A DNA stretch of 64,000 nt, taken from JAGQLF01 sp964437465 (GTDB lineage Bacteria > Patescibacteriota > Dojkabacteria > J137). Position numbers and translations under genes: made by a program. Each line of letters opens with the position of its first letter. Position 1 is the stretch's first letter. Of this stretch, positions 8,099 to 16,795 are shown piece after piece. Location: contig CAYTGI010000002.1 in assembly GCA_964437465.1 (NCBI GenBank), forward strand, positions 34,126 to 98,125. Reading direction: 5' to 3'. A model generated the notes under the pieces. The model was not told the DNA's origin. It saw nothing but the letters and a program-made list of their open reading frames with translations, and searched no databases.

Positions 8099-9652
8099 TT
8101 ATGCTAATAAATTCCTACCTGTCATTTCCGGTGGAGTCTCAATATTCATCATTCCAAGAATTGTAGGGGCGATATCTGCTAGATTTCCAACAGGAAGTTC
8201 AATTGGAGGAAGTCCATTTTGAATAATAAGAACTGGAACTTGGTTTACTGAATGTTTTGTATCCGGTTTTCCGGTTTGGAGATCGATCATTTCTTCTATG
8301 TTTCCGTGATCTGCGCTAATTACTACCGCACCATTTTTTTCAAGAGCAGCATCTACAATTCGTCCAACACATTCGTCACAAACCTCCATTGCTGTAATCG
8401 CAGCTTCTATATTACCAGTATGAGCAACCATGTCTGGACCTGCAAAGTTAATAACCATAAAGTCATACTCATCTTTTTGCATATTCTCAAGCAGTAGGTC
8501 AGTAATTAATCTTTGACTCATTTCAGGTTTTAGATCATATGTCGCAACTTCAGGAGATGGTATCTCAACCCATTTTTCATTATCAAAAACAGCACCTGTA
8601 CCTCCATTGAAGAAATATGTCACGTGGGGGAACTTTTCAGATTCCGCTACTCTTAATTGCTTATAGCCTTTTTCTGAAAGAACTCTACCTAAAGGCATTG
8701 TAATTTCTTCAGGAGGAAATGCTTTATTCTTAGGGAATCCATTTTTGTAATCAGTAAAACCAACAAAAAACATATTTTCAATAATATTTCTTTCCCATCC
8801 AGGAAATTCTTGATCTTCAAATGCTCTTGTAATTTGCTGTGCCCTATCAGGTCTATAATTGAAGAAAATTACTGCATCTCCAGGCTTAACAATTTCTGGA
8901 GATTCACCTTCTTTATCAACAATTAGAGTAGGTTCAATGTATTCATCAGAATTTTCAGACTTGTACTGTTCTTCAAGCTCTTTCTTCCAGTTTGTAATTA
9001 TTTTTCCTTTTCCTTCAGTTAACATATCGTAAGCTTTTCTTGTTCTTTTCCAGTTTTTATTCCTATCCATTGCATACGCTCTACCAACCATCGAAACAAT
9101 TCTACCAACCTTTTTCTGCATACAATTAGCCTCAATCTGTTCTAAAATATCAATACCAGCATCAGGAGCAGAATCTCTACCATCCATAAAACAATGAATT
9201 AAGACACTGTCAGGATTAAATTTTTTCTGAGCTGCAAATTCAATTAAATTAAATAAATGCTCAGTAGAACCGTGAACTAGTCCTGTTCCTGTTAGTCCCA
9301 TAAAATGAACCCTACCTTTATTTTTTTTTGCATGATCAAAAGCATTATTCAACATAACATTTTCAAAAAATGCTTTAGTTTTTATAGAGTTATCAATTCG
9401 TGGTAAATCCTGCAGAATTATTTTTCCAGATCCCATAGTTACATGACCAACCTCACTGTTACCATCAGTACCTTCAGGAAGACCGACATATAATCCTGCT
9501 GCTTCAAGCATTCCATGAGGATATTGAGGCCAGAATCTATCTAAATTTGGGGTCTTAGCCTGTGTAATTGCATTACCAGGACCAGGTGGAGCTGAACCCA
9601 CACCATCCATTGATATCATAATTATAGGTTTCGGAACTTTATTTTCAGACAC
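8099..9652 (-). CDS. gpmI: 2,3-bisphosphoglycerate-independent phosphoglycerate mutase
   Basis: This glycolytic enzyme interconverts 3- and 2-phosphoglycerate using two Mn2+ ions and a phosphoserine. The 517-residue length is typical. Visible motifs: MISMDGVGSAP (first metal ligands), GNSEVGH with catalytic Ser66, FMDGRDSAPDAG, NYRPDRAQQ, NFAGPDMVAHTG and SADHGN (alkaline-phosphatase-superfamily metal ligands). It uses a GTG start preceded at 4 nt by TATATT, so the mRNA may be leaderless. It lies immediately downstream of tgt on the same strand. Confidence 0.96.
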   Translation of the reverse strand: MSENKVPKPIIMISMDGVGSAPPGPGNAITQAKTPNLDRFWPQYPHGMLEAAGLYVGLPEGTDGNSEVGHVTMGSGKIILQDLPRIDNSIKTKAFFENVMLNNAFDHAKKNKGRVHFMGLTGTGLVHGSTEHLFNLIEFAAQKKFNPDSVLIHCFMDGRDSAPDAGIDILEQIEANCMQKKVGRIVSMVGRAYAMDRNKNWKRTRKAYDMLTEGKGKIITNWKKELEEQYKSENSDEYIEPTLIVDKEGESPEIVKPGDAVIFFNYRPDRAQQITRAFEDQEFPGWERNIIENMFFVGFTDYKNGFPKNKAFPPEEITMPLGRVLSEKGYKQLRVAESEKFPHVTYFFNGGTGAVFDNEKWVEIPSPEVATYDLKPEMSQRLITDLLLENMQKDEYDFMVINFAGPDMVAHTGNIEAAITAMEVCDECVGRIVDAALEKNGAVVISADHGNIEEMIDLQTGKPDTKHSVNQVPVLIIQNGLPPIELPVGNLADIAPTILGMMNIETPPEMTGRNLLA

Positions 9653-9698
9653 AAAAAATATATAACCATAAATAATATATCACCTTGAGTGGAAAGTT

Positions 9699-10826
9699 TT
9701 AAGGATTAATATTTTCCATTATTGATTTCATCCAATCAGAATAAAACTTCAGATTATGAATAGTTGCTAATCTAAACCCAGCAGGTTCTTTAATTCTAAT
9801 TAAGTGTCTCAAATATGCTCTTGAGACTGTAGAACAGCACTCACAATTACAGTTAGGATCTACTGGATCTTTGTCGAACTTATATCGCTCAGATCTTAAA
9901 TGCATAACATCATAAGCCATAGTCAGTTTCTTTCCATTATAAGCTTTTGTCTCATCACCTTGACCTTCACTTACATATAAATATCCATGCCTTGCGTTTC
10001 GAGTAGGCAAGACTGTATCGAATAAATCCCATCCGATTTCAACACAAAATGCAATATCATCAGGTTGCCCAATGCCCATTGCATATTTATATTTTGATTT
10101 TGGGATTAAATCTGAAACATATTGAAGCATCTCCCTATAGAGGCCACCTTTTTCCTCGGTTTTCCAAGTAGCACCTTCGTAGGTTGGAATTCCTCCAAAG
10201 TTATATAAGTCTAAATCTAAATCCAGTAACTGTGTTGCACTTAGCTTCCTCATCTCAAAATCATCAGCTCCTTGTATAACAGCTCCTAATAAAGGCTTAT
10301 CTTTTACAAAAATCTCATCAAATTTCTTCTTACTTCTTCTCGCCCATTTTGTTGTTAACTCAACACTTGTTTTTCTTGCATCTAAAGAAGCGTCGCCGAT
10401 TATTGGGTCATCAAGAACAGTCATTATGTCTGAACCCAGATTTGCTTGTATTACAATTGATCCCTCTGGTGTAAGCAAACTATAATCTCCACTATCTGGA
10501 TCAATAAAACTACAACCAATCTCCGTAATTTTATTTTTCTTATTTCCACTGTCTGCATTGATTAAAGAAAATACCTGCCATCCCCCACTATCTGTGAGTA
10601 TTGGTCTGTCCCAGTTGAAAAAATCATGAATACCACCCATTTTTTTAATGTAACCACTTCCAATTTTTTGCTCTAGATGTAGAGTAGTTGTTACAATCTC
10701 ATTAATTCCAGTATTTTTTAAATCTTTGAAAGAAGTTGACCGTATAGTTCCATATGTAGCGTCAGGTAGAAAAGCTGGAAGCTTAATTTCGCCATGATTG
10801 GTTTTAATACTATCTTTTGATTTCAC
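9699..10826 (-). CDS. tgt: Queuine/preQ1 tRNA-ribosyltransferase
   Basis: Tgt exchanges guanine-34 for a 7-deazaguanine in tRNAs with GUN anticodons. The 375-residue protein has the catalytic segment ILTDSGGWQVFSL (the usual F is W here), a second active-site region with DTVLPTRNARHG, and the zinc site CNCECCSTV followed by a His in YLRHL. GTG start: TATAAT lies 5 nt upstream on the minus strand. No other queuosine genes are visible, so the substrate base may be scavenged. Residue choice between queuine and preQ1 cannot be decided from sequence alone. Confidence 0.95.
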   Translation of the reverse strand: MKSKDSIKTNHGEIKLPAFLPDATYGTIRSTSFKDLKNTGINEIVTTTLHLEQKIGSGYIKKMGGIHDFFNWDRPILTDSGGWQVFSLINADSGNKKNKITEIGCSFIDPDSGDYSLLTPEGSIVIQANLGSDIMTVLDDPIIGDASLDARKTSVELTTKWARRSKKKFDEIFVKDKPLLGAVIQGADDFEMRKLSATQLLDLDLDLYNFGGIPTYEGATWKTEEKGGLYREMLQYVSDLIPKSKYKYAMGIGQPDDIAFCVEIGWDLFDTVLPTRNARHGYLYVSEGQGDETKAYNGKKLTMAYDVMHLRSERYKFDKDPVDPNCNCECCSTVSRAYLRHLIRIKEPAGFRLATIHNLKFYSDWMKSIMENINP

Positions 10827-10831
10827 TTAGT

Positions 10832-10837
10832 ATTATA
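10832..10837 (-). promoter_or_regulatory. TATAAT -10 box, predicted leaderless start of tgt
   Basis: Reverse complement TATAAT, separated by 5 nt from the GTG start at 10826. Same spacing as in front of four other genes in the window. Confidence 0.45.
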
Positions 10838-10909
10838 GCGTAAAGAGATGGCCACTAAAAAAATATCCGTTCGTACGATATAATTCAAAAAGCATATTAA
10901 AAAAAATAA

Positions 10910-11473
10910 ATGTATCCAAACTTAACATTAATAATTGAAAATCAAATTCCAAGATTAGTATTTAATCCTGAAGAAGGTATGAGTAGAAGGTTAACATTAA
11001 AAGAAGAAAGCATTGAAGAAGTATTAACTGAGTTAGTAAAAGCACTAAATTTAATTGAAGAGGTTGAGGAAGCGGAAGAAGAAAATATTCATTACATTCT
11101 GAACTTAGGATTTGAAGGAGATAGTAGAATGATTGAGGCAATACCTGGAATGGAAAAGTATAAGGACGAGTTTGGATTTAGTAAATTTGTAAATGACCAT
11201 CTGGATAAAGCCATAGAAGAAAAGGATGATTTTAGTGAATATGGGGAAATAACTGAAAAAGTTAAAAAAGAATTAGAAAGAAACCAAAGTATAGATATAC
11301 TTGCATCTCTAATCGATATTCTCATAAATGTAATCATCGCAAAAACACTTTTATATAGCTCAGATCTTGGAGTTGGAAAAATTCGTCTTGAGGATAAAGA
11401 TGGCTTTGTAAGACTTCAAGAAAAAATGTCTAGCGAGCTTTCAAAGATGGATATTGAATTAAATATTATTTAA
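10910..11473 (+). CDS. Conserved-looking acidic protein of unknown function
   Basis: No family recognised. The 187-residue product is acidic and predicted soluble. It has an N-terminal beta-like segment (LTLIIENQIPRLVFNPEEG), a Glu-rich helix around residues 40-60, and a hydrophobic helix near 128-148 that could pack internally. TATAAT at 10879-10884 gives a leader of about 20 nt; no Shine-Dalgarno is seen. It is divergent from tgt, and its TAA overlaps the stop of the convergent gene at 11470 in the 4-nt TTAA. Confidence 0.65.
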   Translation: MYPNLTLIIENQIPRLVFNPEEGMSRRLTLKEESIEEVLTELVKALNLIEEVEEAEEENIHYILNLGFEGDSRMIEAIPGMEKYKDEFGFSKFVNDHLDKAIEEKDDFSEYGEITEKVKKELERNQSIDILASLIDILINVIIAKTLLYSSDLGVGKIRLEDKDGFVRLQEKMSSELSKMDIELNII

Positions 11474-12414
11474 ACCCATTCAACCATCTTAGATCCGTAA
11501 AGTCCTTTAGCTATTTCCATAGTAGTAGGAACTAAATCTAAATCCCCTGCATGTTTAGTTTCCTGATAAAGTGAAATAAATAAGTAGGCATCTGTAACAA
11601 ATTCAAAATATTCTGTAGAAAAGTGATTTGATACAAAATCTTCGTAGGTATCTTTTACTAAATTCCATAATTCATCAATATCTATATTGCTTTCCAATTC
11701 ATGAAGAAGAGAAGCTAATTTCCCAAAGAGAAAAATTGGGTCTCCAATAAAAACCTTGTCTGTAATTAGAATTTCAATTTCTTTATTAGAATTTAGATAT
11801 AAAGAATTTTCTACATTTATATTTAAACTTTGTCTCGATATATCAGTATTTAACTTCTCAATTAATGTATGAATATTAGTCCTCAATAACTCAACTGAAT
11901 CCATGTTAACAGAAACAGAGTCATACTCGGAAACTTTTACCTGTTCCCTGGTTTCGAAAAATTCAATAGCTTTATCTAATTGTCTAACTATTTTTTCTTC
12001 AATGTTGGATACAATATAGTCTTCTTTGGATTTAAATAACTCAGCTAAATATTGAGTTTCATTTATTATGCTTAGAAGCTTTTCTAAAACTGATTCTAAC
12101 CTTGATTTAGTTAAAGATAGTTTTTTTAAATCTGTATATTTCTCAGTAATAAATAAGCTAGAAAACTTATTTTCAAATGTTGCATAATCAGATCCACTAA
12201 TTGTAGAAATTAAATTTTGATTGATTAGATTATTATTATGCAAATAGGAGATTACTGCTTGAACTGCTTTTAATTCTCCCTCACTAGTAGATAGAATAAA
12301 AAATAATCGATTATCATTCTCATCAAAAACAAATGAATCAACAGCATGCTGAGTTACAACTGCATCACTATCCAAACCATAAATTTCTTTAATAAAATCA
12401 GTAATATCCTTCAT
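11470..12414 (-). CDS. Protein of unknown function, last gene of the DUF2797/reductase operon
   Basis: No family recognised. The 314-residue product is predicted soluble and helical, with several Leu/Ile-rich heptad-like stretches (about residues 75-200) suggesting coiled coil. The N-terminus (VVTQHAVDSFVFDENDNRLFFILS) looks like an alpha/beta segment. It starts 3 nt after the reductase gene ends, so the three genes 14031 to 11470 are almost certainly one transcript. No catalytic signature. Confidence 0.65.
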   Translation of the reverse strand: MKDITDFIKEIYGLDSDAVVTQHAVDSFVFDENDNRLFFILSTSEGELKAVQAVISYLHNNNLINQNLISTISGSDYATFENKFSSLFITEKYTDLKKLSLTKSRLESVLEKLLSIINETQYLAELFKSKEDYIVSNIEEKIVRQLDKAIEFFETREQVKVSEYDSVSVNMDSVELLRTNIHTLIEKLNTDISRQSLNINVENSLYLNSNKEIEILITDKVFIGDPIFLFGKLASLLHELESNIDIDELWNLVKDTYEDFVSNHFSTEYFEFVTDAYLFISLYQETKHAGDLDLVPTTMEIAKGLYGSKMVEWV

Positions 12415-12417
12415 TCT

Positions 12418-13095
12418 TTAACCATAATTCTCAATAAACATTCTTGATACATCTTTCGACATAAGTATCTCTTTAAGTTCAACTATCATCTCATTTCTGC
12501 CACAAAGATAAAAATCTGTATTTTCCCAATTAAACTCACTAGCTTTGAGTTTATTAGTAACCCTTCCGTGAAATATCTCAACTTTCGAATCTTCTTCAAT
12601 TCCCTGACTGATGCATCTAACGTATTCAACAATACCTTTCTCCACTTCATTATTTAAATAATGAATACCAAAGTCATCATCACTCTTTTTAACACCATGA
12701 AAAATTGTAATTTTTTGTCCATGTTCATTTACTATCTTCTTGATCATTGGAATGAACGGAGCAATACCAGTTCCTGCTGAGATAAAAACTTTTTCCCTTT
12801 CATTATATTCACAAAAAAACTTACCTAATGGCCCCATAACTTCTGTTTCATCTCCTGCTTTAACGTTTGTAAAAAAATCAGACCCTTTTCCAGGATTCCT
12901 AACTCCAACTACAATAGTTATCTTATTTCCATTTTGTTCAATTATTGAATATGGTCTTTTGTAAAGATCATTAACTGTAACATTAATAAATTGACCAGGT
13001 ATAAAAGAAAAGTCTTCTGGGACATCTAAAACAACCTGAAGAGTATCTTCATTTATATATTTTTTTTTGGATATTTTTGCAATGAAGTTTTCCAT
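12418..13095 (-). CDS. FAD/NAD(P)-binding oxidoreductase (ferredoxin-NADP reductase family)
   Basis: The 225-residue protein has the two-domain FNR layout. An FAD-binding barrel carries PGQFINVTV and the RPYSI motif (about residues 45-55). A nucleotide-binding domain carries GTGIAPFIPMI (about 108-118), FHGVK, and the C-terminal FYLCGRNEMI. No [2Fe-2S] cysteine cluster follows, so this is a flavin-only reductase that passes electrons between NAD(P)H and an unknown partner such as ferredoxin, flavodoxin or a hydroxylase. It sits 6 nt after the DUF2797 gene and 3 nt before the gene at 11470. Family call firm, substrate unknown. Confidence 0.88.
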   Translation of the reverse strand: MENFIAKISKKKYINEDTLQVVLDVPEDFSFIPGQFINVTVNDLYKRPYSIIEQNGNKITIVVGVRNPGKGSDFFTNVKAGDETEVMGPLGKFFCEYNEREKVFISAGTGIAPFIPMIKKIVNEHGQKITIFHGVKKSDDDFGIHYLNNEVEKGIVEYVRCISQGIEEDSKVEIFHGRVTNKLKASEFNWENTDFYLCGRNEMIVELKEILMSKDVSRMFIENYG

Positions 13096-13101
13096 ACGAA
13101 A

Positions 13102-14031
13102 TCATATCATAGAAAGCTGATCACTAGATACAGCTGATTTTATAGAATAAGTATATTTATCTAGGTAATCATCTATAAACCTACCAATTATCTTTCTTTC
13201 ATCAAAAGCAACTAGAACTCCCCCATTTTCAATAATTGTAAATCTCCCCCTTAAGCCTTTAAAATTACCAAAAATATTAGTCAATTCATCCTTAGGAACC
13301 CTATTAACTTTCACAGCAGGATAAAAAAGGTCTTTAGTCTTTGATAAGTCAATAATTTCATTTTCTTCAAATATCCAATCTTTGAATTCAGAGCTATTGA
13401 AAGAAGCTTTTATATTATTGAAATAAGAGTTAATTTTCTTAGTTGCATACTTGATATCTGGTTTTAATTGCATATTTTTAAATTTAGTTGAGCTACTTAC
13501 TGCCTCTGTAATTCCTACTCTTCTTGATATAGTATGTTCAAAATCTTGTATTTTAAAACCATCAGATTCTGCAATGTATGAATAAATTAGCGCATCTTGT
13601 TCGATCGGCCTTATAAACCTTCTAGAATGTGCTGCAGTTCCAACTTTAAGAATGTTCGGAGCAAAGAAGGCAAGATATATGTAGTGTTTTTTTGATAAAT
13701 ACTCTTTCATAAATTCATTAGGTTCAGCTCCAAAGAAAAACGTCGCTTTAAATCCTAGTTTTTGCTCACATTCAAAGCAAAGCTGATATGAATCTTTATA
13801 AAGAATTGTATTGTTAGGACAGGGTTTGTACCCATCCTTATCACTAAATCCCGGACAGTACCTATCTCCAGTTAAATGCCAGTTAAATTCATAATCTCGT
13901 AACATTATTACCTGTTTTTCATTTTCTTTGTGATCATATAAAGTTAATGTCTGACTGTAAGATTCAGTTTTTATATCATATCTCCATGAAATATCTATTA
14001 TTTGCTTTTTCGTACCAGGATAGTCGTTCAA
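13102..14031 (-). CDS. DUF2797 family protein
   Basis: The protein (309 residues) shows the DUF2797 pattern: an N-terminal treble-clef-like cysteine set (C58 region CPGF, CPNN, CFEC), then YLAFFAPNILKVGTA and the RRFIRPIEQDALIYSYIAE segment. The latter resembles a GIY-YIG-like fold reported for this family. Biochemical function is not established. It is the first gene of a three-gene operon with the FNR-type reductase. The gene is divergent from the glycosyltransferase at 14113. Confidence 0.75.
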   Translation of the reverse strand: MNDYPGTKKQIIDISWRYDIKTESYSQTLTLYDHKENEKQVIMLRDYEFNWHLTGDRYCPGFSDKDGYKPCPNNTILYKDSYQLCFECEQKLGFKATFFFGAEPNEFMKEYLSKKHYIYLAFFAPNILKVGTAAHSRRFIRPIEQDALIYSYIAESDGFKIQDFEHTISRRVGITEAVSSSTKFKNMQLKPDIKYATKKINSYFNNIKASFNSSEFKDWIFEENEIIDLSKTKDLFYPAVKVNRVPKDELTNIFGNFKGLRGRFTIIENGGVLVAFDERKIIGRFIDDYLDKYTYSIKSAVSSDQLSMI

Positions 14032-14112
14032 AAATCTTATACTAAATTTTAAGTAATATTTCTTAATTGTTGATTATTGCTAGGTTATAATAACGTACTT
14101 TTATAAAAAATA

Positions 14113-15048
14113 ATGGTATCAATACTTATAACAGCTTGGAAAGAACAAGATTCAATTAGGAAATGTTTAAAAACACTCGTTAAAGACATTCCTAGAAATA
14201 TAGTATTTGAATTGCTTTTAGCAGCTCCAGATGAAGAAACTAGAGACGAGGCAATGAAAACTATTAAAGATCTAGGAATAGAATCTAAATACACTTATGT
14301 CAAAGACCCTGGAAAAGGCAAACCTCACGCTCTAAATATGCTTATGGATAAGGCTAAAGGAGATATATGGTTCTTTGGAGATGGAGATACATATTTTGGT
14401 GAAGATGTACTAAAAAAAATCTTAAAACCATTTGAAGATAAAAATGTTATAGCTGTTACTGGAAGACCAAAATCATCTGATAATAAGAAAAATATGATGA
14501 GCTATTTCGGACATTTATTAGTTGATGCTGCTCATCATAAAAGAACAATAGATTTAACAGATGAGACTTCAGGTCAGAGTTTGAAATTCATAAAAAAGAG
14601 AAAATTTTTCCCAGTAAGTGGGTATATCTTTGCAATGAGAAAAACTGATATACGACCACCCAAAGAATGTTTGGTAGAGGATGCCTATTTCTCATATGAA
14701 ATTATTAATAGAGGAGGTGCGATAGCTTACGCTCCTGAAGCTAAAGTTTTTGTGAAATTTCCAAAAACATTAAAAGATTATTTCAAGCAGAAGAAAAGAT
14801 CAGTAGGTGGTTATGTTCAGCTTTGGGAATATGGAATAGTAAAACCAGAAACAAAAACTAGGTCATTTTGGAGAGAGTTAGAATACTTTTGGTTTCCTAT
14901 AAAATATGCAAAAAACGTAAAAGAATTCTTCTGGTCATTAATGCTTTACCCAATAAGACTTTATTTATGGTTAATAATCTATTGGGAAAGAAAAATTGTA
15001 AAAAAAGACTTTGTGAAAACTTGGGTAAGAGTTGAAAGTACAAAATAG
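14113..15048 (+). CDS. Family 2 glycosyltransferase
   Basis: GT-A fold sugar transferase of 311 residues. The N-terminal MVSILITAWKEQDSIRKCL is the nucleotide-sugar-binding beta-strand. DGDTYF (about residues 90-95) is the DXD metal site, and VEDAYFSYEI provides the catalytic ED pair. A K/R-rich region (KQKKRSVGGY) corresponds to the Q/RxxRW-like acceptor loop. Hydrophobic segments near the C-terminus (about 270-295) suggest membrane association. Acceptor and sugar are unknown; a role in surface polysaccharide or lipid glycosylation is inferred. TATAAT about 20 nt upstream of the ATG. Confidence 0.88.
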   Translation: MVSILITAWKEQDSIRKCLKTLVKDIPRNIVFELLLAAPDEETRDEAMKTIKDLGIESKYTYVKDPGKGKPHALNMLMDKAKGDIWFFGDGDTYFGEDVLKKILKPFEDKNVIAVTGRPKSSDNKKNMMSYFGHLLVDAAHHKRTIDLTDETSGQSLKFIKKRKFFPVSGYIFAMRKTDIRPPKECLVEDAYFSYEIINRGGAIAYAPEAKVFVKFPKTLKDYFKQKKRSVGGYVQLWEYGIVKPETKTRSFWRELEYFWFPIKYAKNVKEFFWSLMLYPIRLYLWLIIYWERKIVKKDFVKTWVRVESTK

Positions 15049-15049
15049 A

Positions 15050-15733
15050 CTATACATCGTAGTGAAGCATGAAATGATAACTTGATAGGCATACAATTAA
15101 GTACAGTAATCCTAGTAATATTATTAGTAATGTAGGTAAATTTAAAAGAAATAGTCCTGAAACTAAAGCTATTAATCCCAATACTGTCAACGTTACCATA
15201 ATCATATAACTTACTGTTTTAAATTTTTCTGGCTGGGGAAGTGTTTCTGTGGTCCATTTTATAAACTCTTTCAACCCTTCATCCCTTTTGAAGAAATATT
15301 CTTTTATTAAGTTCATAGCCTTTGCGGAGCTGTACCAAGATTGTCTAAGTCTAACTATTTGAAGAATAAAGATAAAAGATAATAGACCAAGCACTATTAA
15401 TGAATATGGAAGAAATGTCCGAATATTATCAGAAACAAATTCGTTTAAACCAACAACACCTGCAAACACTGCTGTATAAATCCCAATGTAAAAATTTAAC
15501 AAAGTTAATCTATCTTTCTGAGCCTGCATACTTGTTTCTTTTGCATATTCAAATTCTAACTTTAAAAGTTCAATTGAAGTTTCAACTGTTTTAATTCTTC
15601 GAGTTGTTTTTTCTGGATAGTATTTTGTTAAAGAATTTAATTTTGGAATTAGGTATTTCCAAATATAATAAGCAAATATAAAAAAGCTGAAAAAGGATAT
15701 AGAAATTGTTAATAGAGTGAGTAAGTCAATCAT
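15050..15733 (-). CDS. Four-helix membrane protein of unknown function
   Basis: No family recognised. The 227-residue protein has hydrophobic helices near residues 5-27, 77-97, 106-128 and a long C-terminal hairpin (about 170-222). A Lys/Glu-rich cytoplasmic stretch (35-75) looks helical. TATAAT lies about 20 nt upstream of the ATG. It is convergent with the glycosyltransferase, with 1 nt between them. Confidence 0.68.
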   Translation of the reverse strand: MIDLLTLLTISISFFSFFIFAYYIWKYLIPKLNSLTKYYPEKTTRRIKTVETSIELLKLEFEYAKETSMQAQKDRLTLLNFYIGIYTAVFAGVVGLNEFVSDNIRTFLPYSLIVLGLLSFIFILQIVRLRQSWYSSAKAMNLIKEYFFKRDEGLKEFIKWTTETLPQPEKFKTVSYMIMVTLTVLGLIALVSGLFLLNLPTLLIILLGLLYLIVCLSSYHFMLHYDV

Positions 15734-15786
15734 ATTTTCTTAAAACTAGATTGATTATACCAGTGAAAAACTACTCTACAAAAAAA

Positions 15787-15804
15787 AGCCTACCTAGGTA
15801 GGCT
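15787..15804. terminator. Palindromic terminator of the histone-like gene
   Basis: Perfect 18-nt palindrome (AGCCTACCTAGGTAGGCT) flanked on the + strand by seven A residues, that is, a U-tract after the hairpin for minus-strand transcription. It lies 6 nt beyond the stop of the gene at 15810. Confidence 0.85.
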
Positions 15805-15809
15805 AGAGC

Positions 15810-16004
15810 TTACTTCTTTTTCTTAGCTACTTTTTTTGTAGCCTTTTTAACAGTTTTTTTAGCTTTTGAAACTGTTTTCTTTGCTGTCTTTTTTACAGTT
15901 TTCTTTGCTTTTGTTGCTGATGATTTCACCTTTGAAGCAGTCTTTCGAACAACTTTCTTAACTGCCTTTTTAGGCTTTGCAGCTTTCTTTTTAGCTACTG
16001 CCAT
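15810..16004 (-). CDS. Lysine/alanine-rich histone H1-like DNA-binding protein
   Basis: A 64-residue, almost purely Lys/Ala/Thr/Val protein built of KKAVKK, KKTVKK and KKATKK-type repeats, with a few serines and no aromatic residues. Such proteins resemble the C-terminal tail of eukaryotic histone H1 and the bacterial Hc1/HupB-tail proteins. They bind nucleic acid non-specifically and can compact the chromosome. It stands alone with its own strong terminator, which suggests high, independent expression. Nucleoid function is inferred from composition only. Confidence 0.75.
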   Translation of the reverse strand: MAVAKKKAAKPKKAVKKVVRKTASKVKSSATKAKKTVKKTAKKTVSKAKKTVKKATKKVAKKKK

Positions 16005-16071
16005 CTATCAAAAATAAAAATTAGATAATATATCTATTTTGAACATTTATTTTGAAAAGTCAATATGAAAA

Positions 16072-16734
16072 TTACCAGCTAATAGTATTTTTACCGTGAC
16101 TTTTAAGATATTCGTTTGCCTTACTAAATGGCTTTGACCCAAAAAATCCTTTATCTGCTGAAAAAGGTGAGGGGTGGGGAGATTCAATAACTAAATGTTT
16201 AGATGTATCTATTGAGCCTCCTTTTTTTTGAGCATACGCTCCCCAAAGAAAAAAAACTAGATTTTCTGTTAAGTTTGAAAGTCTAAGAATAACTTCATCT
16301 GTAAATTCTTCCCAGCCTTTTCCTTGATGAGATCCAGCTTTACCCTTTTCTACAGTAAGAGTCGAATTTAATAGTAAAACCCCTTGCTTTGCCCAGCTTG
16401 ATAAATCAGGATTTTCAGGTGAATCAATACCTAAATCGCTTTGCATTTCTTTATAAATATTTCTTAGAGAAGGAGGTATTTTTTGATCTTTATTTGCAGA
16501 AAATGCCAAACCATTAGCAACTCCTGGAGTATGATAAGGATCCTGTCCTAATATTACTACTTTTACCTCATCAACAGGACATTCGTCAAATGCTCTAAAA
16601 ATTAGCCTACCAGGTGGAAATATAACATTGTTCTTATACTCTTCTTTGATGAAATTAATCAGATTATTAAAATCTTTACTTTCAAAGATGTCTATAAGTA
16701 AAAGTCTCCAAGATTCTTCAATTTTTATGCTCAT
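16072..16734 (-). CDS. ung: Uracil-DNA glycosylase, family 1
   Basis: Ung removes uracil from DNA to start base excision repair. The 220-residue protein has the water-activating motif GQDPYH with catalytic Asp, the uracil-specificity segment GLAFSAN, the LLNSTLTV strand, and the leucine-loop motif HPSPFSADKGFFG with the catalytic His. This is the full family length. ATG start. Confidence 0.97.
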   Translation of the reverse strand: MSIKIEESWRLLLIDIFESKDFNNLINFIKEEYKNNVIFPPGRLIFRAFDECPVDEVKVVILGQDPYHTPGVANGLAFSANKDQKIPPSLRNIYKEMQSDLGIDSPENPDLSSWAKQGVLLLNSTLTVEKGKAGSHQGKGWEEFTDEVILRLSNLTENLVFFLWGAYAQKKGGSIDTSKHLVIESPHPSPFSADKGFFGSKPFSKANEYLKSHGKNTISW

Positions 16735-16795
16735 CTACAAATTGTTTTAAATATGTTGAGGAATTTGTACATATTCTAACTTCAATTTCTTTCAT

